Below are positions 46,001 through 60,400 of a stretch of DNA of 64,000 nt, one piece after another (positions within the stretch are counted from its first letter, which is position 1; every line of letters begins with the position of its first letter). A program made the translations under genes and the position numbers. The stretch comes from Tenrec ecaudatus (Eukaryota; Chordata; Mammalia; Afrosoricida; Tenrecidae): contig NC_134539.1 of the NCBI RefSeq assembly GCF_050624435.1, positions 143,688,025-143,752,024 of the forward strand, read 5' to 3'. The notes under the pieces are model-generated. The model saw nothing but the letters and a program-made list of their open reading frames with translations, was not told where the DNA came from and did no database searches.

Positions 46001-47566
46001 AACTGTAAGAAAACTGATGAAAAGATGGGGAAAGGTCAAGCTATTCACAGGAGAAATACGAGGATGAATAGTAACATTATTTGGGATGTAATGGCTGAGG
46101 ATTTTTGAAAAACGACTTTTAAGTAGTGAACCATGGTGAGGATGGTGCAGGCGCTGGCACAGGGTGGCGCCATGAGTGAGGTTCCAGGGTACCTAGCAAC
46201 AGTCCTGAGTAGAGGATACTGTAATAGAGCAGACCACAGAGGCAGGGCTTTGGGGACGGAATGCAGTGGCAAATGCCAATTCTAAACTGAAAAATTCTAG
46301 ACAGCCAGGGCATTTGGCAAGAAAATGCTAGGTCCAGGCACTGATGCTTCACTGGACAGCTAACAGAGGGAAGTCTCTTATTCTGAAGCTCCAAGCCTGT
46401 GCACGTGGAAGGAAAGCGATGTCATTTAGGAGTGAAGGAAACACTGATGGGCTTGGGGGCCTTGTCAGTGAGCTAACTGATTTAAGCCTCTCCACCCAGT
46501 CAAGCCATCAGAAGAAAATTAAAAGCTACAAGTCAAAGGATCACCCTTTGTTCACCAGTTTTATTTCATGAAGGAAATCTTTCAAGAGCTATGAGACTAG
46601 AACCTTGGGCAATCAGCTTATCTGGAACTCTTTAAAAAGCCATTCTTTGGCTAAAAAGCGTTTTCCAGGAGGAGAAAAACTGCAGGGTGGTGGTGTATTT
46701 GCTTTTGGGCGCTTGGTAAATGTTGGCTGAGCAGGATCGACCTAGGTGTAAAAATCCTGATTAGCAAGGAGCGAACGGCGCAAACCGATGACTGAATGAA
46801 CGTCCTAATTCTCCGGCGGTTCCAGATTCCGTGAACACAGCGATGCTGCCCACTGAAGTCGAGATTCTTCCAGGCAGGGGAAGGGTTCCGGCGACTGGCT
46901 CCGGGGTGGAAGCATCATCGGGCCCACGTTCTTTTCTGGTTAAAAAAGCGCCTAAGTGGCGCCAGCCTGCCTTGCCACCCCCTCCCGACACCTACTGGGA
47001 AGCAGGAAATCGCGAGGCGTACCGTGAAGCAGGCTCTCCCGGAGGTTCCCCGAGGTTTTAAGTAAGTTCTCGAGAAACGCTACCAGCTGTTCCTTACTCA
47101 GCTCTTTGTCTTGCAAGATTTCGCGTAGCCTCTCTGCAGAAACTAACCTGAAGGCACCGTCCCCCGGCTGCCACGGGCCCGGCTGGTGGTGGCGGGCGTC
47201 CACCGGGAAGACCTGCTCCCGGAACACCACCACCGAGGACCACCACGCTGCCGCCAGGTTCTTCCGCAGCTCCAGGCCCAAGGGCCCCAAGCCGGAGTGG
47301 CACCCGCTCAGAAGGGACTCCCGGCCAAGCGGCCGCTGGCTCCCACCGAGGAAGTGCCTTCGCCGGCAGATCTCCAGCAGCGTCTCGGGGCCCTCGCCGG
47401 ACCCGGGGGCTCCGGGCGGCTCGCGGCCCCGAGGAAGCTCTGCGCGCCACCTCCGCTGCCCGCCGAAGGGGCCGCTGCTTTCCGCCCAGCGTCCCAGCAG
47501 CCCCCCACCCCCGCGGCCCGACCAGCGCGTGCTACGGCCGGCCCAGGCCGCCGCACGAGCGCGCAT
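30892..47566 (-). CDS. POLG2: POLG2, DNA polymerase gamma accessory subunit
   Basis: Eight minus-strand exons join in frame: 47566-47023, 42394-42268, 42152-42047, 39762-39589, 38071-37931, 36007-35927, 33002-32902 and 31057-30892, ending in TAG. By my count they give 479 residues against 485 in human. The protein is the processivity and primer-binding subunit of mitochondrial DNA polymerase, a homodimer related to class II aminoacyl-tRNA synthetases, and works in the mitochondrial matrix. The N-terminus ([15 protein letters not shown]...) is rich in Arg and Ala without acidic residues, as expected for an import signal. From there the protein follows human POLG2 closely ('LLEICxRRHFL', '[14 protein letters not shown]', '[13 protein letters not shown]', '[13 protein letters not shown]'). 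No frameshift or premature stop was seen. Confidence 0.95.
31440..31628 (+). repeat. L1 3' end, sense (POLG2 intron 7)
   Basis: A G-rich run, 'ccaagagctcaatagaaatg', 'aatgatggcagcatgtgtac' and an A-rich end. A member of the common L1 3' family here. Confidence 0.55.
31833..31932. mobile_element. 100-bp palindrome-ended element, copy 1 (MITE-like)
   Basis: It starts 'tactcgagtatcagcc' and ends 'cggcttagacacgagta', so its ends are inverted repeats with TA at each edge. The interior 'ttttgccacaaaaactgcat' is the reverse complement of the copy at 40949. TA flanks suggest a Tc1/mariner-like origin, but I cannot name the family. Confidence 0.6.
32205..32365 (-). repeat. Diverged AfroSINE, antisense
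   Basis: 'aaaccaaaacctccatcaag' and 'accgtgtggttagcagcgcc' keep the order of the reversed AfroSINE, but similarity is low. Confidence 0.45.
32902..33002 (-). CDS. POLG2: POLG2 exon 7
   Basis: It encodes '[20 protein letters not shown]' and '[13 protein letters not shown]' after a 'cccccag' acceptor; donor 'gtaagg'. Confidence 0.92.
33504..33680 (-). repeat. AfroSINE, antisense
   Basis: 'caccgccactgagtcgattc', 'tgactcgtagcgacctta' and 'ggtcggttcgaacctctgat' are a clear reversed AfroSINE. It lies in POLG2 intron 6. Confidence 0.75.
33690..34010 (+). repeat. L1 3' UTR fragment, sense
   Basis: It ends 'gcaagctttcactcaattca' and 'caataaaaggttttt', an L1-like 3' end followed by an A-rich tail. 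Confidence 0.45.
34418..34603 (-). repeat. AfroSINE, antisense
   Basis: 'aaacccactgctatcaagta', 'gattctgactctcagcaatt' and 'ccttgtggttagcagcccac' give a reversed AfroSINE ending in 'ccaccagggttcct'. Confidence 0.75.
34620..35045 (+). repeat. L1 fragment, sense
   Basis: 'tctggagcgcaatctggag' and 'tacccctgcacattatgacc' fit the junction of L1 ORF2 and 3' UTR in the sense direction. Confidence 0.5.
35483..35519. repeat. (AC)n(TC)n microsatellite
   Basis: Short AC then TC dinucleotide run after an AfroSINE-like tail ('ggagttggaatagaccccac'). Confidence 0.8.
35927..36007 (-). CDS. POLG2: POLG2 exon 6
   Basis: 27 codons, '[20 protein letters not shown]' then 'PAVELRQ', between 'ccttag' and 'gtgggt'. 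It begins the C-terminal anticodon-binding-like domain. Confidence 0.92.
36008..37930. other. POLG2 intron 5, nothing recognised
   Basis: Mostly unique-looking intron sequence. Open frames at 36106-36932 and 37194-37649 show no family, no splice-linked continuation and compositional bias only. Confidence 0.4.
37931..38071 (-). CDS. POLG2: POLG2 exon 5
   Basis: 47 codons from '[14 protein letters not shown]' to 'KKHLHRK'. The donor is 'gtgctc', a weak 5' site, with a second GT six bases downstream. The first is chosen because exon 6 supplies 'VLKLHP'. Confidence 0.85.
39075..39290 (-). repeat. AfroSINE, antisense (POLG2 intron 4)
   Basis: 'cactgccatcaagctgatgc', 'tgactcacagtgactcta' and 'gatgtggtcagcaacccgag' identify a reversed, somewhat diverged AfroSINE. 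Confidence 0.65.
39589..39762 (-). CDS. POLG2: POLG2 exon 4
   Basis: 58 codons from '[14 protein letters not shown]' through '[16 protein letters not shown]' to 'DVSTLH'. Phase 0 at both ends, donor 'gtatgt'. Confidence 0.93.
39955..40072 (+). repeat. L1 3' tail, sense
   Basis: 'tgttctgagaatgatgaggg', 'gtgtgggttgtgataagagc' and 'cccctaataaaatgatttt' match the tail seen at 1370-1474. Confidence 0.6.
40209..40228. repeat. Poly(A) tract
   Basis: About 20 consecutive adenines in POLG2 intron 3. A second A-rich run lies at about 40890-40922. Confidence 0.75.
40949..41048. mobile_element. 100-bp palindrome-ended element, copy 2 (MITE-like)
   Basis: It starts 'tacttgtgtataagctgag' and ends 'ggtcggcttatacttgagta', giving inverted ends with TA edges. 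It is the same length as copy 1 at 31833 and lies in the opposite orientation. Confidence 0.6.
41331..41941 (+). mobile_element. Solo LTR of an endogenous retrovirus (POLG2 intron 3)
   Basis: The unit begins TGTGGG and ends GACA, with a TATA box (TATATAA, 41739-41745) followed by a pyrimidine-rich leader-like segment. The flanks 'gtacct' and 'gtatct' make a 6-bp target duplication with one change. No viral gene is attached, so it is a solitary promoter relic read in the plus direction, antisense to POLG2. The limits are my best fit. Confidence 0.55.
42047..42152 (-). CDS. POLG2: POLG2 exon 3
   Basis: It encodes '[18 protein letters not shown]' and '[17 protein letters not shown]'. It is 115 bases upstream (minus strand) of exon 4's large intron entry and follows exon 2 after a short intron. 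Donor 'gtacta'. Confidence 0.93.
42268..42394 (-). CDS. POLG2: POLG2 exon 2
   Basis: It encodes '[20 protein letters not shown]' and continues '[10 protein letters not shown]'. Acceptor 'ttggcag', donor 'gtacca' after two bases of an Arg codon. Confidence 0.93.
42714..42893 (-). repeat. AfroSINE, antisense (POLG2 intron 1)
   Basis: 'acctacttctatcgagtcaa', 'tgctgaatcatagcgacccc' and 'ggtttcaaactgctgacctt' give a clear reversed AfroSINE. Confidence 0.75.
43246..43420 (+). mobile_element. SPIN hAT transposon, 175 bp, perfect 8-bp target duplication
   Basis: The left end is 'cagcggttctcaacctgggg' and the right end 'ggaaggtggagaacccctg'. The inside carries 'cacagtagcaaaatgacagt' and 'gaagtagcaacgaaaataat', diagnostic SPIN sequence. 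The 8 bases on each side, GTTTAGTG at 43238-43245 and 43421-43428, are identical. It is an internally deleted, non-autonomous copy. Confidence 0.9.
43445..43975 (-). repeat. L1 3' UTR, antisense
   Basis: 'gtgaaagtttacacagcaaa', 'ggcctgttgtttggctgaag' and 'gaccagtaagaatggtctct' match an afrotherian L1 3' UTR in reverse as I remember it. Confidence 0.55.
43978..44155 (+). repeat. AfroSINE, sense
   Basis: 'caaggtcagcaattcaaaac', 'tcctgtaaagatttacagcc' and 'ctagcagtgagtt' form most of a sense AfroSINE. Confidence 0.7.
44188..44372 (-). repeat. AfroSINE, antisense
   Basis: 'ctcatcgcaaccctacaggc', 'gggtttccgagacggtaact' and 'cttagcagcccagcaca'. It lies next to the sense copy at 43978, so the two form an inverted pair. 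Confidence 0.75.
45085..45258 (-). repeat. AfroSINE, antisense
   Basis: 'gccatgacgtcgatgctgac', 'tgtgggttcctgagactgcc' and 'gtggttttgaactgatgacc' show the reversed element. Confidence 0.7.
45260..47022. other. POLG2 intron 1, 5' part, nothing recognised
   Basis: Intron sequence with no repeat I can name and no supported exon. Open frames here lack family matches. Confidence 0.35.
47023..47566 (-). CDS. POLG2: POLG2 exon 1 (import signal and start of catalytic-like domain)
   Basis: The start is the ATG at 47566-47564, the only methionine that aligns with the human start. The exon is very GC-rich at its 5' side. The donor is 'gtacgc' after the first base of a glycine codon in 'LLHG'. Confidence 0.92.
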
Positions 47567-47760
47567 CTCCCCGCGGCCGAGACCCGGCTCACGGCACCCA
47601 CGGAGCCGCCAGCCGTGAACGCGGCGAGCGAGCGCACCGCGCACGCGTGACGGGAGCAGGGCCGCCGGCGCCGCCCACGGAAGCACGTCACCACGTCACG
47701 TCAGCACGCTGCGGGCTCCGGCCCCGCCCCCCGCTCCTGTCCGCCGGGGCGGGAGGAAGC
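47567..47760 (-). promoter_or_regulatory. POLG2: POLG2 CpG-rich promoter with three TGACGTG motifs
   Basis: The region just upstream of the POLG2 ATG is dense in CpG. At 47684-47703 the plus strand holds three CACGTCA sevenmers (47684-47690, 47692-47698, 47697-47703), so the minus strand, in POLG2 direction, reads TGACGTG three times. This is the CRE/ATF-like core. It has no TATA box, as usual for a housekeeping gene. Confidence 0.6.
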
Positions 47761-50084
47761 CCTGGTGGCCATTCCCTCCCAACTCCTTCGCATTTAGCCG
47801 CTCAAGCCTGGCCCCTCCCTAATAGCAGGCGGCTTTCCCCACCCCTCCCCTCCCCCTTTGCCTGGTTCTCCGCACCCATGACTACTTCCACCTGCTCTTC
47901 ACTACCCGGTAGTGAGCCCGCTTTCACCCCCACGCCCACCCCCACCCGGTGTCCTAGCCGGAAAATGGCCTCGCAAGACCTGCTGGGCTGGTTGCCGTGG
48001 AGCCAGCGCTGGCCTGTGTACACTGGAGGCAAAAAACGCCGTCTGGGCTGCCCTGTGGCCACGGAGTACTGCCCTGCAGACCATGGGGGGCAGGACTCAC
48101 CTTCCAGCACCTGATTGGATTGGATTTGGTCGTTCCGCTATTTTTAGCACTAACCAGGCCACACCTTCCCTAAGAACTCCACACAAACCTGTGCACCTTC
48201 CCGTGGCACAGCCTCCGTATACTTCGGCCACCACAGGCCCGAATGTGTCTAAGTGCATGGGTTCGCTCACGTGCTCACAAAACCCTGTCTTCCTCTAGTG
48301 GATTTTTAAAACGCAGGCCCTCTAGTGCACTTCAGACAAATGCAACTGCAACGCAGTCTTTACCTACAGGCCGCATCACAACTTTGGAAACCTGAGCCCA
48401 GTCAATACTCCCAATGAAAGCACTCGGTCAGTATGTAGGTAACATTCCCAGGGCCCTTGGCTAAATGTTTGACCCCCAAATGTGGAACCCATTTCAATAC
48501 AAGACCCCTTGGATTCCTTCAATAAGCAAACATGGTGGACTATGTGTGTAACTCAGATTTCAGTGATAGAAACTAAGGATTAAATGGTGCAAATTAAAGA
48601 ACAAATTTAGACTGCATTGGATTACCAGAAGGGGAAGTTGGTGAAAACGAGGTAAAATGAACATTTGATCATGTATGTCTAGGGTGCCTAGGAGAGACCA
48701 CAAGCACGCATGGTTTTGAAGTTGAACAAAAAAACCATACTGCTGGAAAAGTCGTGAAACGGCAAACCTATAAACCCACACCAGAAAATTGGCCTACACG
48801 CAAATAAAAATTTAAAAAGGAGCGAATGGGGAGAAAAATCACATTTATTAAGACAACTACAGGCTAGACACAACGCACATGCTAAAAAGTCAACTCTTAA
48901 AACTTACTTAAAATAGGTAAATGTTTACCACAGTCCCACAATCACATCTGTAATTGTTCACAATTAAAAACCCCACGTTAGACAATGAACAGTAAAGTAT
49001 GTACTAAATGATCCAACCTACCCTGAAAGTCTGAATCTGACAAACTGACATTGAAAACTGGTTACCACACGAACCAGCTTTCAATAAATTTGTCATAGAA
49101 ATTTTCCCACCCCTGAAATGAACTTTTACTTTAGGTAAGGCAGTAATAGCAATTAAAGCCTTGCTTGGGTTTATAAATCAGTCTCATGTCTCCTGGCAAA
49201 AAAACCAAACAAACCACTCTCCAGAAAGACATTCAAACCTACTTCCAGAACTACTGACAAAAAGCGTTAGAAGAGATTGGAGGGTTCATCCGCAAGCTTT
49301 TCCCTGGACCTCTAGCAACACACTTATGTTGAGACTGTGTGTGCTTTTGGGTTGTTGCCTCTTTACCATTTTGGTGAGGACTTTTGTAAATTGCATGAGC
49401 ATACATATAGTTTTCAAGACCTCCTACATTCCCTGAATTATTGGACATTCATGACTCCCGGAGTGACTAAATAAAAGCCCCAGGAAGTCTGTAGAGACTA
49501 AGATCTACACATGTAACTTGAATGAATGACACTCAAAACAAATCCAGTCAGACTCAAACTTGGCCCCTTCACAGCACAAAACCTTATCTTTTTCAGCTTT
49601 GTTGCCCATCTTGGTAATTCATAATACAGCCAAGAGCACAAATTTTTTTTTTTGGGGGGGGAGTTAACTTCTCCAACTGTTAAAAATTTCCAAGGGGGAA
49701 GAGTCAGTCAACCATGGTGTTCCCTCACTCAACAGTTTGAGGGTAGAGCTATACAGCTGATTATTTCACATCTACTTTTACTAACGATCATCCACTGGAG
49801 CAGTACTAAGGAAAACAGGCTTGTTAAATGACTCCACTAAGGTTGAATGCTATCCACAAAAGCATTTATGCAATTTAGCCTAAGCTTATAAAATCTATCA
49901 GCACAGATCCCATTTTAACGCTTGCAATAGGAAGACTCTTCTTCCAATTTCCCAACCCCCAAAGTAAAATGGAAAGGAGAAAACAAATCAATCTTGTTTC
50001 ATTAAAAACAGACCGTTAAGTTTCACATGACAGTATATATGTAAAATAAAGTACAATTTCCACTTAATTCAGTCTTCAAATATT
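47761..50084. other. POLG2-DDX5 intergenic spacer
   Basis: The left part is GC-rich promoter shore and the right part AT-rich. An open frame at 47647-48114 has no family resemblance. Part of the right half may be an extended DDX5 3' UTR, since DDX5 transcripts with longer 3' ends exist in other mammals. Confidence 0.4.
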
Positions 50085-50090
50085 TTTATT
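50085..50090 (-). terminator. DDX5: DDX5 proximal polyadenylation signal
   Basis: AATAAA on the minus strand about 270 bases past the DDX5 stop, followed by a T-rich stretch in transcript sense. More distal sites are possible. Confidence 0.6.
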
Positions 50091-50361
50091 GGAAGGCCAT
50101 GCACTGCCTTCATGTATTTCAAATCACTGTACATAACTTTTGTGAAAACACTGCCTGCATTTTCTAGTACAAAAAAAACCTAAAAATTGTTTCAGGAATG
50201 TAGAGAAATATCCAACTTAAATAGCGAAAAAAGTGCACCATAATTACTGCTGCACTGCAGTCATTTCTGCATTTCCATGTTTCTTAAATAACTATCTTGT
50301 CTGATAACACACAATATAAAGAGCAATTATGAAAAACAGACATTTACATATACCTCTAGTC

Positions 50362-56406
<6,045 letters not shown>

Positions 56407-56985
56407 GGCGTCAATGGTTGCGGTTGGCGGGGAACGAAGTCAGGAGAATGCGGTGCGAGGAGTCGCTGGGGATGGCGACCGCGAAGCCTTGCGGGGGCGG
56501 TAGTGGGGACCAGCCGGCGATGACAGGAACCGGAGCTATGCAACCAGAGACCGGTGGAAATGAATGAGGCGCCGGCTGCTTCCCGGCAGCCGGTTTTATA
56601 GTCTGCACCGCCTCCTCCGCCGCAAAGCATACTGGGAACGGCTCTATGACCTCATCGCCCCGCCCCCTGCGCAGAGGCCGCAACGCCCGCCAGCGTTCCG
56701 GAATCCGCCATGTTCTTGCTCTGTCCCCAGCCCCGCCCTCGGGGCCATCCGTTTTTCTCTCTTGGCCTATTTGCAACTCTATCCACCACTAAAATCCCCA
56801 TCCCGAACTTCCAGTTCGCCTTTTTCTCGTCTCTACAAACCTTAAGCAATCCACCCCACCCGTTTTCAGGTCCTGCCCTCAAAAATCAAGCGACCATCAC
56901 AGGCCGCTCTTTCCACTCAAAGATGTTTACGTCTTCAAAGAGCCTTACGCCCATAACCCAGTGACACGGGAGGGCGGAGCCCGTC

Positions 56986-56995
56986 GTCACGTGAC
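56986..56995. promoter_or_regulatory. Palindromic E-box GTCACGTGAC
   Basis: A full 10-base palindrome fitting USF and TFEB/TFE3 (CLEAR-type) sites, roughly central between the two genes. Confidence 0.6.
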
Positions 56996-57238
56996 CGCCT
57001 CCCCCGCCGACCGCGTGAGTCGGCCGCACTACTTCCCCCGTTGGCGGAGGGATACATAACGAACTGACTCACCGGAAGTTCCCTTCTAATTTCCCCCCCG
57101 CCACCCCCCACCCCAGGAGACGGAGCTAGGCGAGTGGGTGGCCTGGTCAGTCAAACGCGCTGACCGGAGAGCTTTAGAGTGGGATCCAGTCCTCGGAGAA
57201 TGTGATCTAGATTCCGCAAACCGCCGCCGAGTGCTCAC

Positions 57239-57250
57239 CCAATGACCAAT
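57239..57250 (+). promoter_or_regulatory. CEP95: Tandem CCAAT boxes upstream of CEP95
   Basis: 'cccaatgaccaatcag' holds two CCAAT pentamers seven bases apart, about 165-175 bases before the CEP95 ATG. The second lies in a good NF-Y context (ACCAATCAG). Confidence 0.6.
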
Positions 57251-57412
57251 CAGCAGCGAGAAGCCGTTTAAACGTCCCTCCCTCTCCTACCCCTCCTTCC
57301 CCACTCTTTGCGGGCGCTCCCCCTCCTCCCCCGGCTGTGTCGCCGTACGGCCCTTCTCGGACACCGTCCCCGCGCGCCCGGCCGCGGTCCCGAGGCGACC
57401 TGCCTTCGCGAC

Positions 57413-57431
57413 ATGGCCGGCTCCGAGGCTG
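57413..57431 (+). CDS. CEP95: CEP95 exon 1 coding part
   Basis: 'MAGSEA' plus one base, donor 'gtgagt'. Confidence 0.9.
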
Positions 57432-60400
57432 GTGAGTCTCGGCCAGACGCCCTGCGGTTTGCGGGCCCACGTCGCCCGCCCCGACTCCCCGGAAGTCCCC
57501 GCCTGCTGTGTAGGGGCGGCCGAGCCCGAGTCTAGGCTGCCTGCGGGACCCCTGCCTGTCAGATGCCCTCGCGGGCGCCCTGCACAGGTCTGGATTGGCT
57601 GTTTGGGGTGGGAGAGAGGCTGGCTTTGGGGCGACATCCCGATTGCAAGACCTGTCAGGAAGGGTCGTCCTAGGCTGGCAGGGTGGGCGCTGAGGCCGTG
57701 CCTACGCTTGCTTGTGTTGCACGTTTGAGGAGTACCGCTCAGATCTGTCGCGGTCTTTGCCGATATGATACAGTGGTCCGTCCCCCCCCCCCCCTTCAGT
57801 GCCCGCTAGAGTTACCCGCTTTGTCTAACGTCGCGAATCGATTTGGTTGTCCAGGACGCTTCCCGTCTTTTCTCCAGGACTGCGTACCACCCAGTTACCA
57901 TGGTTTTGCCAACCGTGACTACTGGGGCGAGGGGGTGGTGTACTTTGAGGGGAAACTGCAGGTAGAGCAATGTCTGTACCTCCTTCCCCACGATACTCTT
58001 GTTTCCATAACGTAAGATGTATCTCACGACCGAATAATACTGTTTCCCACACGATCATTCTGTTATTGAGGGCGGCGGGGCGGGGCCCGCATGTGTTTCC
58101 AGCGTTCAAGTTACCCATGGTCGAGAGCCCCTTGAAATCCTTTGCTCATTCAGCATTGTTTTAGAGCAGGGGCGTGAGGGGAGAGGGTGGTACAGAAAAC
58201 AGGATTCGTCTTTGTTCTGAGCTTAGACGGTGACTGCAAGGCCCCTTTGATACAGTTCTCTTATTTGCCTTCACAGACCTAAAATATCTATAGCGTTTAA
58301 CAGCTTAGGTTAATCATCGCGAAATCCTGACTTGCACAAGAGAATTGGGTAAAAACCTTTGCATTCCTATAGGGATTTTGAAACAACACCCATTAATTAC
58401 TTTCTGTGATGTAATATTCCCATTTGTCAGTATGCTTTAGAAACACCTGTGTAAGGCTTCCAAAATAAAAATCGGGTAAGTTATCAAACAGTATCTAGGT
58501 CACAACAGTAGAAATTGGATTTACATTCTATGTAATGTTGACAACATTGAAATTATAGCGCTCTGGAAGTCAACCTTTACCCCCCTCCACCTCAACACAC
58601 ACACACGCGCTCGCCAAATTAAGTATTTCTTTTAAAAGGCCGAGGGAGATCTTTGAGATCCTTTAGTTATTACATTTCCTACCATCTAACAAGTTCACTA
58701 TCTGTTCTGGTGGTGGTTTTTAAAAAAAAAGTACAAGCTTGATGACTTTCGCCCTCTTTTCCCAACAGAGTGGGTTACCGTTGCCAATAACCTTCTTTTG
58801 AAATGTCACATACACCTGAGGATACATGTACTTGAAGATTGTGATGCTAATGTTTTTATTGCCCTTTATCAGTCAATTTTGGGAGAAAGGGTGCCAGGTA
58901 AGGATACCTCAACCAGGAATTGTTTGAGCCAGAGGTTTCTAGTGCCTTTAGTTCAATCTTTAAGCAGTTGTCAACTCTTGTTAAAATCCTTTGGTAATTG
59001 TAAAATCTTGTGTTTCCTCTTTGCATCTTATTTTTATCTAAATGCTGCATTCATTACCTTAATGAGTACCTTACAGTAGCCCAACATAATAACAGCCTTG
59101 ATCAAATCAGTTGGACTCTCCTTGGTAATCATGGTTTCATCTAATTATGTCTGATGCCTTGTAAAAGCCACACCCTTTCTGGAAACGTCCCTTCAAAGGT
59201 TCTAAATGGGAGTAGAACATGTTGTGTCCTGTTATATAACTAATCGTGGAGACAGAATTGATGTGTATTTTATAAACCTAATTTGCCGAGAAGACAGTTA
59301 ATAAATTCACATGCCCTCTTATCTTGAAAGTTGTGACTTGTTTATTTCTTCTCTGGGATATGTCGTCATTTTTGCTGTACCCCAGCTTTTATCCCTCAGC
59401 GCCCTTTGTACAGACTCCTTCACTGCCTCGATTCTATGGACCATTGATAAGCTCTTAGTATTCAAGGGCTGTTTGGTCCCTCTTCCTTTCCCATTGTCAC
59501 CAGTGATGGGACATAAAGCCAAAATCTGACTGCCATCAAGTCCATTCCGATCACTGTGCCACTACAGGACAGGGTTGAGCTGTCCTTGTGAGTTTCTGAG
59601 CCTGTAACTCTTTGTGGGAGTAGAAAGCCTTCTCTTTCTCCCTCAGAGGAGCTGGTGGTTTCAAACTGCTGACCTCGAGGTTAGTAGCCCAACTAGCACT
59701 GTGTTACCAAGGTGATGGGGTAGCCTCTAGCTGTTACTTTTGATACTAGTTTCAACTGTCTCCCATCTTTTTGGCATATACTTCATAGACTTTTAAAATA
59801 CTTTTTTCTTTTGCCCCTAAAAATTCATTTTCCTTAATATCAGAGATGAAACTCCAAAACTTTCCAGGCTCCAATCTTTACTGACTTTTTTAACCTTTAT
59901 ACTGTGATTCCCAATAGGCTCCTTCAAAGAACATGTAAATCTCCTTCATGTTGCTGCTTCTCTCAAGGTGCCCTGGGCAGGCTGTCTACAGAGGCTAACA
60001 TCTCACTTCATGTATTGTCTCCTCAAAGTACTAGCATCTCCTTAAATTTATGGACTCCTTTATCTTCTGGAAAGGAGCTTTGGTGGCGCTGTCAGAAAAA
60101 CATGAAACTGCTAAGCACAAAGTTGGTAGTTCAAACCCACCAGCTGCTCTGCAGGAGAAAAGTGAGACTATTTCCTCCCATAAAGATTTAGCACCTCAGA
60201 AAGCCCTACGTAAGGTCACTCTGAGTCAGAATTGACTTGATGGCAATGGGTTTGGGTTTTGTCTTCTGTAAGGTCCCTGGGTGTGTTTGCTGTCAACTAC
60301 TAACCTAACAGTTGGTGGTTCGAACCCATCAGCAGCACCTAAGAGAGAAAAGCCTGCTTCCATGAAGATTACAGACAGTGAAACCCTGTGAATCTCTTCT

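Larger units (their letters stand above)
56407..57412. promoter_or_regulatory. Head-to-head DDX5/CEP95 CpG-island promoter
   Basis: About 1 kb separates the DDX5 ATG (minus) from the CEP95 ATG (plus). It holds GC boxes ('cgccccgccccctg' near 56655), a perfect GTCACGTGAC E-box (56986-56995) and two CCAAT boxes (57239-57243 and 57246-57250). No TATA box sits near either start. Shared regulation of both genes is likely. Confidence 0.75.

Noticed and set aside
47106-47650. Long plus-strand open frames over POLG2 exon 1
   Set aside because: They are antisense shadows of the GC-rich POLG2 coding exon.
47567-47686. A 40-residue upstream extension of POLG2 in frame with the ATG
   Set aside because: The frame is open, but the upstream initiator codon would be GTG, and no ATG exists before 47566. 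The ATG at 47566 matches the human start.
47647-48114. Possible small gene head-to-head with POLG2
   Set aside because: No domain, poor start context, no splice partner, and composition typical of a CpG-island shore.
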